Shown in pieces: positions 12,157-22,624 of a stretch of 64,000 nt of DNA. The notes beneath the pieces are model-generated. The model searched no databases, had not been told where the DNA came from, and saw only the letters and a program-made list of their open reading frames with translations. The translations under genes and the position numbers were made by a program. Source of the stretch: Leptodontidium sp. MPI-SDFR-AT-0119 (Eukaryota > Ascomycota > Leotiomycetes > Helotiales > Leptodontidiaceae); the NCBI GenBank assembly GCA_020726505.1, contig JAHLEZ010000019.1, positions 372,001 to 436,000 of the forward strand. The letters run 5' to 3'. Each line of letters begins with the position of its first letter. Within the stretch, counting starts at the first letter, position 1.

Positions 12157-12208
12157 ACGTCCCACCCCCCCCTTTGGCCCACCCCCGCCTTTGGCCCACC
12201 TCGCTTAA
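12157..12208 (+). repeat. Left terminal inverted repeat
   Basis: Starts ACGTCCCACC and contains the unit TTTGGCCCACC twice before TCGCTTAA. It is far more GC-rich than the element interior. Confidence 0.85.
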
Positions 12209-13937
12209 TTCTAACACTTCCTATTCAAGACTTAATAACTCTATTCTACTTCAACTTCTATACAAGATATTATAGAGTCTGATTCTCCTCCTGATTCTGA
12301 TTCTTTAGGTTTAATCTGGCGCTCCCTAGCTATAATTTGAGCCTTTTTAATCGCACGGATTGTCGCAAACTTGGAATTTAGACTAGCCTGAACCTTCCTC
12401 TTTTTCTTCGGCCTCAAGTGCTTTAATCTCTCTTTTAGCTCTTTAATCTTTATATTTGCCTTCCCTAATTTGTACTCCTTCTCGTTAATCCCTTTTATAA
12501 CCTTCTTAAAAAGTAAACGTTACATCGAAAGTTAGTTATGTGATCCGCTTACTAGAGTGCGAATCTATAAGTATAGATCTTTCCGCGCTTTTAAAGTTTA
12601 TAACTTAATTAAAGTATTAGAAACCTCCGGAGGTAGTATCGGCGTATCTTAAGGCTTTAGGAGCGTTAGATCTGTCGATTTATTATTGTTTTTTAATAGC
12701 AAAGGGCTCATCAGTGGCTTAACAACAGATACCGGTCATAAACTTATAGTTCTCCACCTCGATTTGATATTAGAAGGTGTAACACTTTCTTGACGTGCCT
12801 TTTAATAGTAAATAAGAAAGTTGCGCTTACTAATTAGTATAGAATCGATTAGAGAACTTAACCTTTATAGCTCTTTCTAATAAGCACGCTTAAGTGAGGA
12901 GAAAATCGTCAAATCGAGAGGTTATAAGACGTGTGACGTATGTATAGGTAAGAATAAGAGGTAGATATTATACTCGAGGCACTTCTAAAGGAATTCTGTA
13001 GTCTCGTGGCTCTTATAGCCGTCTAAAATGAGAAGTCTTATTAAATGATTACGTGGTTGCGTTTGAGGGATAAACACCTTTTCTAGCTACTCTAAAGCCG
13101 TAATATCAGTAGTCTACCCATTTTTAGTAGCTATAAAGTGCCAATTGTCGAATATCTCTAATTAAGATAAAAACCATTATTATTATACCGACTTTCCCTT
13201 GTAAATTACTAGTGGTTGTGTCGAAACTCTAGTTACAAAGATACACTTAATAATTGTCGTCCAAGCACGTGAACTTAGCTGTTTTGCTTGAACCTTACGT
13301 ATTTCGATACTTCTTATAATATATTTATTCAAACTATAACCTTCTATAATATCGGCTTCGTTTATATTCTATTGTTAATTAGTTAGAATAGCTCTAATTG
13401 CCGGAATATCTAGTTTTTAGAACTAAGGTCGTATAACTTTAGACCGAGCGTAATTAACACGTACGAAATCGACATATATTTGCCTCTTAGTCTTAAGAAC
13501 AGGATTACGAGCCAAAAATCGAGTTATTCAGTGTTTTCCGAGTGATTTATAGTCCCCTTGAAGAGCTAGAAGCCTCTCTCTAAAAACCCGAATCTGTACG
13601 TGTGTAACTCTATAGCTAAGAGCCTCTTGATTCAAAATCTAATTAGTCAATCGTTCCTTTACAACTGTAGGTAGTCTTTGTAAGTGACTAGTAGCCTCTT
13701 AACGTAGTTGAGTCGTAGTGTTACGGTGACGGAGTGTAGACCTCGGAATACCCGACTTAAGGGATGCCCTTCGTACTGATTTACTATTTACGATCTCCTC
13801 AAGCGCATATATAACATTATACTTAGTATATTGAGGCTTCATAATCGAAACAATTCACATTCCAAATTTCAGACAAATCGATTGAAGAATGAGGATATAA
13901 TTAATTATTGAAGTTGAGAGGTATAAGTAGCGGTGAG

Positions 13938-13989
13938 TTAAGCGAGGTGGGTCAAAGGCGGGGGTGGGCCAAAGGGGGGGGTGGGACGT
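13938..13989 (-). repeat. Right terminal inverted repeat
   Basis: Reverse complement of 12157-12208 with a single difference: TTTGACCC in place of TTTGGCCC in the inner unit, as read on the complementary strand. Confidence 0.85.
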
Positions 13990-14346
13990 TATCTCAGCCT
14001 CATCTTTTATTTTTTGTTTTGCATATCATTCTGATTTCAATTAAAATCATTGTGTCACTTCATGCTGTAAATTCCCGACAATGAATCAATGTCACATGTT
14101 AATTATACACTTGCACTGCTGCGGAGCAGGTTCTAAGCTCCGAACGCTAGCACAAGATTCGTGGGGTACTCTTCAGAAGATACGTCGATTCATGACATTA
14201 ATAGCAGATTGGCAGGATTTATCACAAGAATATTGATGCTCTTGTCCGCTAGTTGCGAATCTGACGTCTCCATCTCTCAGAAACTCGGTTCGGGCGCTGT
14301 TCAATTTCTCCTGTGGTGATTTGGCCAGAGACAAAGAGATAGCTTT
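13990..14346. other. Intergenic
   Basis: About 350 bases right of the transposon. No motif or frame of note. Confidence 0.4.
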
Positions 14347-14688
14347 TCATTCTCCAAGAACAGCCAGAAGGTTGCCCTTTGTTGACCAGTTTCCCGTCTC
14401 AAATTCCCGTCTTCTTCTATAACCACCACAGAACCGGCAGTACGAGGCAAATTCCATGAGCAATACTTCTTGGTCCTGGCCAGAATCACTGTACTCCTTC
14501 CTTCCAATTAATTCGGGCTTCTTCTTGTTTTCCCGTAATTTAATCAGATACGGTTTGAAAATGCCCCGTAAACGGGTCGAAGTGATGATGATGTGGGCAA
14601 AAAGAGTCCGGAGCAGAAGAGACGGAGATTGGCTGATACTGTCCCAGACATCGTCGTCAGCAGAACTGTTTAACATTGATGGATCCAT
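14347..14688 (-). CDS. Possible hypothetical protein, 113 residues
   Basis: An open frame beginning MDPSMLNSSADDDVWDSISQ with an amphipathic middle (SLLLRTLFAHIIITSTRLRG) and a basic, cysteine-containing tail. I do not recognise a family. An overlapping plus-strand frame (14456-14695) is less protein-like. It could be chance or an exon of a gene I cannot assemble. Confidence 0.2.
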   Translation of the reverse strand: MDPSMLNSSADDDVWDSISQSPSLLLRTLFAHIIITSTRLRGIFKPYLIKLRENKKKPELIGRKEYSDSGQDQEVLLMEFASYCRFCGGYRRRREFETGNWSTKGNLLAVLGE

Positions 14689-14723
14689 ACTTTAACTTCA
14701 AGGCGGACAGCCTTAAATACCAT

Positions 14724-15009
14724 CTAGATCCCAAGAAAGAACTCCTTGCTACGCCGATTAATATGGGGAGTCACGGAGGAGCTGGAAGTCTCTGGCTCGA
14801 TCATCCAGCTGTAGTCCAAGACGTCAGAGCCCGGGTTGATCTCATAGGATTTGCACCACGGTTCTGCCAACGACACCATTGGTGGCAACACTGTTGTGTT
14901 CTCCGTCCAGCCAGTCAAATTCGATCTTATTCCAGCGATGGCAACTTTGGAGGATCGAAAGTCTCTCCGCGAAAGTTCAGCCGCCGAAGAGCTCAAGCTT
15001 GCAAGCTAG
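14724..15009. pseudogene. Possible unrecognised coding remnant
   Basis: On the plus strand a frame reads SLWLDHPAVVQDVRARVDLI then, one base out of frame at about 14870, NDTIGGNTVVFSVQPVKFDL and ends ELKLAS followed by TAG at 15007-15009. The join reads like one protein tail with a one-base indel. A minus-strand frame of 90 residues (14724-14996) is an equally long alternative. I do not know the family. Confidence 0.25.
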
Positions 15010-15459
15010 GTTGATCCTATCACGTCAAACTGACAAGACCGGATTTTGACGACTACTCCACGGCCGACCGTGGAGTCAAACAGGACCATGTGGTGGTGGA
15101 CGACACCTCAGCCCTAAGACTGCGAGGAGTTTCACAAGCCTACCAGAGGTCATAAAGAACTTTCGGATTTAAAGGAAGAAACATGGCGTATTTCCGCTCG
15201 TAGAATTGGTCCAGCGATCAAGCCTGGCTGGAGAAGTCCGTTCATGGCTTTGAGTTGTGGTCTTGGCAGGGGGCTGAAGAAAGTATATGTATGTATTCGG
15301 AGTAATGCCAACTCATGCTTCAACTCAACTATATGTGCGATCGTCTTCCGTCTCAAGCTTAACGTTTTGTCAAACAAGAAAACACTCTGAGCTTCAAATC
15401 AAATTTCGCTGAACAGTCAACACCCCTTGCCTAATCATAACACTTGCACTATAATCGAC
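15010..15459. other. Intergenic with a 9-bp perfect hairpin
   Basis: Contains ACTCCACGG/CCGTGGAGT at 15055-15076 with a 4-base loop. Otherwise it is the promoter side of the small secreted protein gene. Confidence 0.4.
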
Positions 15460-15693
15460 ATGCGATCCTTCCTCTTCACGACTTTGTCCCTCCTTCTTAT
15501 CTCGGTCCAAACCATCATGTAATTCCCCAACCTTTTCTTCTACTGAACAATTTCAGTGCCTAATAAGTCTTCTGCTAGGGCACTTCCAACCCCAGCCGCC
15601 GAAAATTCCGTCGCTGCCTTCCAGGTCGAGGAGAGGGAGCTTGATACTCGCATTGTCATCGGTTCTTTGACGGGGGGAGGAAAAGGTCATTGA
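15460..15693 (+). CDS. Small secreted protein, 57 residues
   Basis: The model is join(15460..15518, 15579..15693). A signal peptide (MRSFLFTTLSLLLISVQTIM then ALPTPAA) is followed by a 35-40-residue mature part ending TRIVIGSLTGGGKGH. The 60-bp intron has donor GTAATT, branch-like CTAATAA and acceptor GCTAG, and it falls right after the signal peptide, a common arrangement for fungal secreted peptides. There are no cysteines. There is no Kex2 KR site; a single arginine precedes the glycine-rich tail. Function is unknown: it could be an effector-like or surface peptide. The intact signal, splice and stop make chance unlikely. Confidence 0.62.
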
Positions 15694-16494
15694 AAGGGAT
15701 ATAAGATGCTTCCCAGAAGTCAGATTATTTCTAGAGTGAATTCATGGGTTGGGTAGTGGGTACAAGTGTGTGGTTCGCAGAACTGTTTGGTACCGAGTGG
15801 CTTTGGGGAAGGTTCAATGAACTGCAAGTAGTTGGTGACAATTGAACCAGCATATTTTGAAGTTCTGGAGCATTATTGCCCCAGTACTTCATGATCGATC
15901 CTCATTCAGATATATTTCCCGTGAATCATTGTGATGCTTGGCTTTTCTTTGTTTGCGTCGCTTAGCTGACTTTCCCCACTTCACTCACCTCCCAGGTTTT
16001 GAGAGTTTCAGCGATCCACCTTCACCAGGTTGACTACACTAAAATAAACCATGCATTTATTTTCAATCCTGCCATTTTTTTTATGAACTTCTGAGTTGAG
16101 GAGAATGCAAATATGAGAATAAGCACTAGATTTGAATGTGGACTGGCTGTCCAGCCTGCATCCGCTCCTGCAGCCGCTCCTCCTGCTACACCTCATTTTC
16201 CCCATCAGAAAACCGACAATGTCTGGAAGAGGAAAGCATCGTATTCACGATGCCTATTTGAGGGATATTTACTGCTAGATCTGACTGTGGTGGACCTGTC
16301 TCTCCTTCATGCTCGTACTATCAAACCAATCAGATAGGCCTTCTCGGCAAACAATCAGCAGTAAGGGACCCACCTGGTCAGCTTGAGCCTTGGATCCTCT
16401 TTGTATTACATGCAATCTAAGATTGACTGTAAATTTGTGTATAAAGCATTGTGTTTTCTCAACTTATCATTTTTGAAATTCAATTCAACTCAAA
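15694..16494. other. Intergenic, no gene seen
   Basis: 800 bases holding the 3' side of the secreted peptide gene and the promoter of the hydrolase. The frames at 16008-16337 are short and featureless. Confidence 0.45.
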
Positions 16495-17356
16495 ATGTCC
16501 CCGAAACCCACCCTCGTCCTTGTTCACGGTGCTTTCCACGGCCCAGACTGCTTTCATTTGATTAAGCCGAAACTAGAACGTTTGGGATATCCAGTCGTAG
16601 TTGTTGCTCTCGTCAGTGTAGGGAAGACCCACCCCGCCGCGACGTATCTCGATGATGTCGCCGCTATTCACAAAGCAATCCTGCCCATCTTGGATGAAGG
16701 AAAGGAAGTTGTCCTTGTTGCCCAGTCAGTGGAATTTCCCCCTTTATATTATCGCATTGTACAGTAGAGAGTGTTGATCAAAGTAGTTCTTGGGGAGGAG
16801 TTGTAGGAGTCGCAAGTACCGATGGTCACACGATTCAAGAACGTGCCGAGCGGGGAGACAAAGGGGGTATCAAATCCATTTTCATGATAGCCTCTGCCAT
16901 GATCATGAAAAAAGGAATCAGTCTCGCAGAAAGCAACGGCACCAACAGTGTGGAATGGATGGATTTCGAAGTAAGGATTAAATGTCTCGATTTAATGGGA
17001 AGTTATATGCTAATAATCTCCGCCAGGGACCCTTCGGTGTTTGCAAACAACTCGCAAAGGAGGTATTCTACAACGACTTGCCCGCTTCAGAAGCAGATCA
17101 TTACTTCTCCCTCCTCCGTCCACACGCGATATCGACAATGTTCACACCTGTCGATTTCGTCGTGAACGAATTGAAAATCCCTAAAGCATATGTGATCTGT
17201 GAAAATGATAAGGCGATTCTTGTTGGGGATCAGGAGAAGATGGTCGATGCGGTTGGAGGGTTCAAGAAGATTCGCTTCGGGGGTGGGCATTCACCTTTCT
17301 TGAGTCAGCCGGATTGGACTGTGGGTGTTATTGATGAGTTTGCCGGCGAGAATTAG
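16495..17356 (+). CDS. Alpha/beta hydrolase family protein
   Basis: The model is join(16495..16724, 16787..16970, 17027..17356), 247 residues, typical of the small AB_hydrolase_6 group (esterases and methyl-salicylate-esterase-like enzymes). The oxyanion segment is LVLVHGAFHGPDCF near residue 8. With acceptor TAG at 16784-16786 the nucleophile elbow reads VAHSWGGVVG, placing the serine at residue 78. The likely acid is the aspartate in ICENDKAI and the base is the histidine in GGGHSPFLSQP near the C-terminus. An acceptor three bases earlier would give HSSWGG and is less likely. Substrate is unknown. There is no signal peptide, so it is probably cytosolic. Confidence 0.85.
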
Positions 17357-18079
17357 AAATACATCACAAAATCTTGATACTTTGCTTTGTGCCAGACGCT
17401 AGCCCTTGGCCTTGACTGTTGTAGCAGGTGACTTTGCCAGCGTTTTTCTCCTAGCCCAAAGGCGCGCAAAATGAGTTCAAATAAAATAATTTTGGTTTAG
17501 CACACACAATGCCCATCGTTCAGTGACACAGCTAGAAATACTGATTGCCGGTAGCTAGTCATCTAACTCCGGGGGTCTTTACCCCTCCCCATATCTATCG
17601 TAAACGAGGTCTACCGACTAATTCACTTCGCAACAAGTGGCTATTTTACATTTCAGCTTCGCGCAAAAACTAGCCCCTAGGCTTTTCAGAGCAAGTGTAC
17701 TAAAGCTATGTGTTCTTAGTACTGGCACGGAGCATCTTGGCTAGTGCGGGCCCCTGAACTCGTTTGCCGAAGTTGTGCTACGAAAAGTTAAGCGAGGCGC
17801 CCCTATCAGTCCAAATAACAATTATGAGCCAAACTGTGGTATCGTACTGGATGTGAGAGACAGTGCCAGTTCAAATTGCAATGGGGAAATGTATTTGGGG
17901 ACCTTGTTATTCCTAGAATATATATTTTCTCTTCACAAACCTTCACATATTTCCTCCATACCACGATCTACGCGCGCGCACACAGCTGTCAATAAATACC
18001 TGGGTGTATCCCATGACATTCAACCCTCTTTCGCTTCAACAAATTAACCTCTTTGTATTATAATTGCCAAGTTCCAACA
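17357..18079. other. Intergenic / promoter of the mucin-like gene
   Basis: 700 bases. A TATA-like AATATATATT occurs at about 17918-17928, some 150 bases before the chosen start. No gene is seen. Confidence 0.4.
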
Positions 18080-21000
18080 ATGGCAATACTCAGCCAGATT
18101 TACCTCACACGAGGAGCACTCCTGCTGGGAGCTCTGTCCGTAGCCGCTGCACAAGCACACATCCAGCAACCCAACATTCGCGCACTTCAAAATAATTCCA
18201 CGCTCCAATCACGACAACTTGTTGTACCAGCAATATCTTCCGGCACATCTCCCAGCAACATCCCACACACTCTCGCTCGTCGTGGCGACCCCGACCCCGA
18301 CCCCGCTCACGGCCCAGAAGCCAATTCCGACCCAAGCAAAGGAAATCGCCATTCTTCGCTCGATAAGAATGGTGAGAACCCCGTCGACACGATGGGTTAT
18401 GACACCGCAGCGAAAGCAGACTACTGGGAGGGTAAATACGAGCGTTGGGATGGCAAGAAGCCACTCGCGTCTTCGGACAAGAGGCCACCACGATCAGCTC
18501 GACCTTCAAAGGGCGAGAACAAATTCGAGGCCAATAAAGATATGTTTGAGAGTGGGAGCAGCGCTCCAGAATTCCCTGATACTCCGAGCAGACATAGGTT
18601 GGATGACGGCTCTACAATCCCAGAGGCGGAACTAGGTGATCTGCTTGGAGAGCAGCAACCTGCAAAGGTCTCAGAACTAAAGAACAAGTATGAGAATATG
18701 GGTTCTGAGTCGAACCCTCCTGCTGCTGCTAGACCTGATCCTCAAGCTCAGCAAGCGAATCCGGTAAGACCAGCTGATATGCCCAAGCCGGGAACTGTCC
18801 AAGAACTCAAGAACAAATACGAAAATCCCTCCAGCAGCAATTCGAATCCTAACCCACCTTCAAACCCCAGACCAGCTGCCAATCCAAAACCGGCGCCGAA
18901 ACCTAGCCCAGCTCTAGATCCAGTTCCTGAGAATCCATCAATTGCAGACCAACTGAGAGAATTCTCTTCTTTCGACGCAAGTGGAAAACCCATCACACCG
19001 CCCATCTCGCCTAAGAGTGGTAGTCCTGCACCCAAGAAAGGTCTCCACGAGGGAATTAACAGCTGGGAAAAGCTAAGCGATAAGGACGCCAAGAAACGTC
19101 CCGAAGCAAAGTATGAACTCGAAGACCCAGCTTTACATCCAAAACCGCCTCGGCCTGCAATCCCTCAAGATGCAGGTCTCAACATCGACGCAGCGGTCAA
19201 AAAAGGGATGGACACTGTCCGCTCGAGGAATCCGGAGATCAAGACGTTGGATAATGAGATCAACAATCTCATCAAGGATATGGCTCATAATACGGCGCAT
19301 GTGAAGCTCGCCGATGAGCAGATTGCGCAGATTAGAGCCACGCAAGCAAAACGCGACACTGCTGAGAAGGAGATGTTGCAGAAACAGAAAGATCTTGAAG
19401 TTAAGAGGAAACATTTCGCTGATGAGCGTGCGAAGCTTGATAACGATAAGTCTTCACGCCAGCAAGACCTAGCTCAAGAAGCTATGGATGAGCTCGTGGA
19501 ATCGTTCAAGACGTTTAATGAGGGTCTGAATAGGATGTTTTCTAGTATTGATGAGCTCTCCCAGTGGCGGAAGAGCTCTGAGGCTCTGTTGGAAGTGATG
19601 AAGAATAATGCTCTTGAGGGAAAGATGCTCGACAAGGCTATCTTGGATGATAGAGCTAGACGAGCTGCGGAGAGAGTAGCCACCCAATCTAAGTTGAAGG
19701 GGAAAGGAAAGGGTACTACTGAAGCTCCTCCTATCGTTCAAAGCGCCCAAGTGGAAAATGGCCAGATCGCCAGCCTCAAGACGAATGTTCCGCCTCCTAA
19801 CATGCCTCTACCGGTACCACTTCCAGGCAGCATGATCACAGTAGATAATCCTATGAGAGTCGCCTTGGACGATATCCGTATCAAGGGGAAGCTCACTCAG
19901 GAGACTGCTGATAAACTGGTCTTGTCTGGGTGGGGCATCACTCCAGCAGCAGAGCAGATTCTCAAAGCCAATAACTTGCCAGTCGACAATATGGCCAAGG
20001 CAAAGGGTGCAATTGCTGGATTCGCAGCTACAGCTCATTTGACTCCTGTTGGAGTCCTGGCTGCTGCTCCTGAAGTGTTGGAACTTGCTGCTCTTGCTGC
20101 ATCGCCGGAGATTCTTGGAGCTGTTGGAATCGGAATGGCCGCACCTGAGATCGCTAAAGTCGTCTCTGGAGCTCTCCCCCCCATTAATGGTGCTGCGGGT
20201 ACGGTAGGGATCATGTCAGAACAGGCTCTTCAGCAGGGAGTTATTGCTGCTCAGGTCATTGGTGTTGCGGGAAAAGAAAGTTTAACGCTCATCACGACCG
20301 GGACGACAGCTGTTGCTAAGAGTTCGCAAGCGCTGATGGCTGCTGGAGCTGGGGCTCTGGGGGCTGGTGTAGGTTTGATCGGTGGATTTATTGGAGGTTT
20401 GTTCGCGAGGAAGCATAGCAAGGATGATAATAAGACGAGTGTTCATACGATTCATACTACCGTCGAGAAGGTCCACTCTAAGACTGTGATTGAACTTATC
20501 ACGGAGACCCTCCAGGGGAAGACCGTTACTGTCGAGAAGATGACAGCTCCGAAGACAACAGAGACCAAGGCTCCGAAGTCAGCACAAACTGAGGCTTCCT
20601 CGACCAAGTCTGAGAAATCTGCCAAGTCAAGTCACAGCAAGACAACGAGCTCCTCAGTCTCGAAAACCGCGTCGTCGAGCTCATCCACGTCGGCCATGCC
20701 GATGACGACGACGGCAGTACCTTCACAAATGGTAACTCCACATCTAAAGGAGACTGGCAAAGGTCCAATCATTTTTCCTCCAGTCATCGCACCCATCAAG
20801 GGCGCTCACAAAACAACGACAGTGCCCTTCGCGAACTCCACAACATTCCACTCGGCACACAAGACTTCTTCTGTGCCGACTTCGACGAGAAGCATACCGC
20901 TGACGACTCATCATGCTCCAAGTACATTTCCGACGTTGAGGGCTCCTGCGAGCACTGGTCGTCCCCTTGTGCCTCCATATCCAAAACTCAATGGCACGCA

Positions 21001-22420
21001 GGCGATTGGCAATGGACAGAATAACATCGTTCCTGTTGTTCTGCCTCCTACCAAGGTGAACGGTACGAGCTCCAGCAAGATATCAAGTAACTTACCTGGC
21101 TCTATCACACCTCCTTATCCGTTTACCAATGCCACCAAGTCTGAAGGGAACTTGAATAACAGCACCCTCCCAGCTATTTTGCATCCTACTGGGGTAAACA
21201 CTACGAGCCCACGCAAGCCGTTCAATGGCCCAAGTGGCACTATCGCTCCTTATCCATTTACCAATGCCACGAAGCCTGATGAGAGCTTAACAAATGGCAC
21301 TATTCCAGCTACCAAGGTAAACGGTTCGAGCTTAAATAAGACATTCACCGGCTCCACCGGCACTATCGCGCCACCTTATCCGGTTACCAATGCCACCAAA
21401 TCTGGTGGGAACTTGAGCAATAGTACTCTCCCGGCTACTTTCCCTCTTACCAAGGTAAATGGTACGGATCCAAGTAAGACATTCAGCTGCTCGACTGGCT
21501 CTGGCAAGCCTCTTTATTCGTTCACCAATGCCACTAAGGTTGATGGGAATTTGAGTAACAACAGCACTCGTCCAATTGAGCTACCGCCATACTCCGAGTT
21601 AAATGCCACAAACCCGATTGTGAACATCACAGTTCCAGCTTCTGTTTCCGAGGCTACCCCTTCCTTCAAGGGTTGGAATATCTCGACCTCGGCTACTCGA
21701 ACGAATACATCTGGATCCTGGAATGTGACTTTGACGCCTACATTGGTGTTGACACCAACTCAGGTGGCTAATATCACGTCGGGACGTCTTCATTGGCAGA
21801 ATATTACATATTCGCCTACCCAGACAAGCCAGATGGTGACTTCGATTTCGGTTACTCCGGTGACTGTCACGACGGGGGCGGCCAACGTTTCGTCGATCGC
21901 TCCTCATTGGCGAAATACTACGTCTTCTCCAATGACGACCAGTTTGCCAACGGGACAATCGGAGACTTCAACGACTGTAGTCCTCCCAACAATAGAGGTC
22001 AATAGTTCGTTGATTGTTTCGCTTCATTGGAGAAATACTACATCTTGTCCAGTCAAGACCAGCATGACAATCCCAGAAGAGCGTCCTTCGACGATTACGC
22101 TTGTCCCAACACTGGCTGCCAACTCGTCGATCGCTCCTCTGTGGCGAAATGTGACATCCTCCCCGGTCACTGTCACTCTTCCAACAGAAAAGTCTTCCAC
22201 TTTGACGCTTCTGGGTCTCCCAACGCTGACCCCCAGCACCTCATCCTCCTTCCCACCATTCCAAAACACAACATCAGTATCAACCTCATTCACCCTTCCA
22301 ACTCCAACTCCAACTCCAGCTCCAACAAGAACACAACCATGGTCCAACACCACTCACTCTCTCACCCCAACCACGTTCAAGACCATTGTCAAGCCAACAC
22401 CTAGCATGGCTCCAACCTGA
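18080..22420 (+). CDS. Large secreted mucin-like protein with N-glycosylation repeats
   Basis: 1446 residues from ATG 18080 (context ACAATGG). An upstream in-frame ATG at 18053 would spoil the signal peptide. Order: signal peptide 1-26 (LLLGALSVAAAQA); a proline/asparagine-rich segment with two copies of ELKNKYEN; a charged, probably coiled-coil region at about 370-480; an alanine-rich part; a glycine-zipper-like hydrophobic stretch at about 753-780 (GALGAGVGLIGGFIGG then LFARK); then a Ser/Thr-rich C-terminal third. That third holds about five units around FTNATK...NSTLPA and four units around HWRNTTSSP, all dense in N-x-S/T sites. I recognise no enzyme domain. A role at the cell surface or wall is inferred. 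The frame ends at TGA 22418-22420 but continues for 67 codons after it. Confidence 0.8.
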   Translation: MAILSQIYLTRGALLLGALSVAAAQAHIQQPNIRALQNNSTLQSRQLVVPAISSGTSPSNIPHTLARRGDPDPDPAHGPEANSDPSKGNRHSSLDKNGENPVDTMGYDTAAKADYWEGKYERWDGKKPLASSDKRPPRSARPSKGENKFEANKDMFESGSSAPEFPDTPSRHRLDDGSTIPEAELGDLLGEQQPAKVSELKNKYENMGSESNPPAAARPDPQAQQANPVRPADMPKPGTVQELKNKYENPSSSNSNPNPPSNPRPAANPKPAPKPSPALDPVPENPSIADQLREFSSFDASGKPITPPISPKSGSPAPKKGLHEGINSWEKLSDKDAKKRPEAKYELEDPALHPKPPRPAIPQDAGLNIDAAVKKGMDTVRSRNPEIKTLDNEINNLIKDMAHNTAHVKLADEQIAQIRATQAKRDTAEKEMLQKQKDLEVKRKHFADERAKLDNDKSSRQQDLAQEAMDELVESFKTFNEGLNRMFSSIDELSQWRKSSEALLEVMKNNALEGKMLDKAILDDRARRAAERVATQSKLKGKGKGTTEAPPIVQSAQVENGQIASLKTNVPPPNMPLPVPLPGSMITVDNPMRVALDDIRIKGKLTQETADKLVLSGWGITPAAEQILKANNLPVDNMAKAKGAIAGFAATAHLTPVGVLAAAPEVLELAALAASPEILGAVGIGMAAPEIAKVVSGALPPINGAAGTVGIMSEQALQQGVIAAQVIGVAGKESLTLITTGTTAVAKSSQALMAAGAGALGAGVGLIGGFIGGLFARKHSKDDNKTSVHTIHTTVEKVHSKTVIELITETLQGKTVTVEKMTAPKTTETKAPKSAQTEASSTKSEKSAKSSHSKTTSSSVSKTASSSSSTSAMPMTTTAVPSQMVTPHLKETGKGPIIFPPVIAPIKGAHKTTTVPFANSTTFHSAHKTSSVPTSTRSIPLTTHHAPSTFPTLRAPASTGRPLVPPYPKLNGTQAIGNGQNNIVPVVLPPTKVNGTSSSKISSNLPGSITPPYPFTNATKSEGNLNNSTLPAILHPTGVNTTSPRKPFNGPSGTIAPYPFTNATKPDESLTNGTIPATKVNGSSLNKTFTGSTGTIAPPYPVTNATKSGGNLSNSTLPATFPLTKVNGTDPSKTFSCSTGSGKPLYSFTNATKVDGNLSNNSTRPIELPPYSELNATNPIVNITVPASVSEATPSFKGWNISTSATRTNTSGSWNVTLTPTLVLTPTQVANITSGRLHWQNITYSPTQTSQMVTSISVTPVTVTTGAANVSSIAPHWRNTTSSPMTTSLPTGQSETSTTVVLPTIEVNSSLIVSLHWRNTTSCPVKTSMTIPEERPSTITLVPTLAANSSIAPLWRNVTSSPVTVTLPTEKSSTLTLLGLPTLTPSTSSSFPPFQNTTSVSTSFTLPTPTPTPAPTRTQPWSNTTHSLTPTTFKTIVKPTPSMAPT

Positions 22421-22624
22421 TTGAACACGACGAGTAGTACTTTCCCAGCTGTGCCAGCCACACTGGCAAGTACACCTGCTTCAGTCATGGCTAGTGAGAC
22501 TGCGATTCCAGAATTTGAGGACGAGGAGGGCGAGGAGGTGTCTGAATTGAATAGAGGGCAGAACGTGACGGCGGGGTTTAATTCAACGATGAGTCGTGTT
22601 TGGAGATCTGCTCGGAGGTCTTAA
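22421..22624 (+). other. In-frame extension after the stop of the mucin-like gene
   Basis: Directly after TGA the same frame stays open for 67 codons with the same composition (NTTSS, TLASTPASV) and then an acidic stretch and NVTAGFNSTMSRVWRSARRS before TAA. It may be the original C-terminus cut by a CGA-to-TGA change, or a readthrough product. No intron that removes the TGA is apparent. Confidence 0.45.

Larger units (their letters stand above)
12157..13989 (-). mobile_element. Fot1/pogo-like DNA transposon, RIP-degraded
   Basis: An 1833-bp element bounded by 52-bp inverted ends (12157-12208 and 13938-13989) that differ at one base, and by TA at 12155-12156 and 13990-13991, the target duplication of the Tc1/mariner-pogo group. 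The interior is AT-rich and full of stops. On the minus strand near 12300-12450 a basic transposase-like tail is still readable, including RPKKKRKVQASL and KFATIRAIKKAQI, as in C-termini of fungal pogo/Fot1 transposases. No intact transposase remains. The assignment to Fot1/pogo rests on the TA site, the size and this tail. Confidence 0.75.

Noticed and set aside
12380..12430. PKKKRKV in the transposase remnant, identical to a well-known viral nuclear localisation signal
   Set aside because: Short basic signals arise easily and are expected in transposases; nothing else suggests a viral origin.
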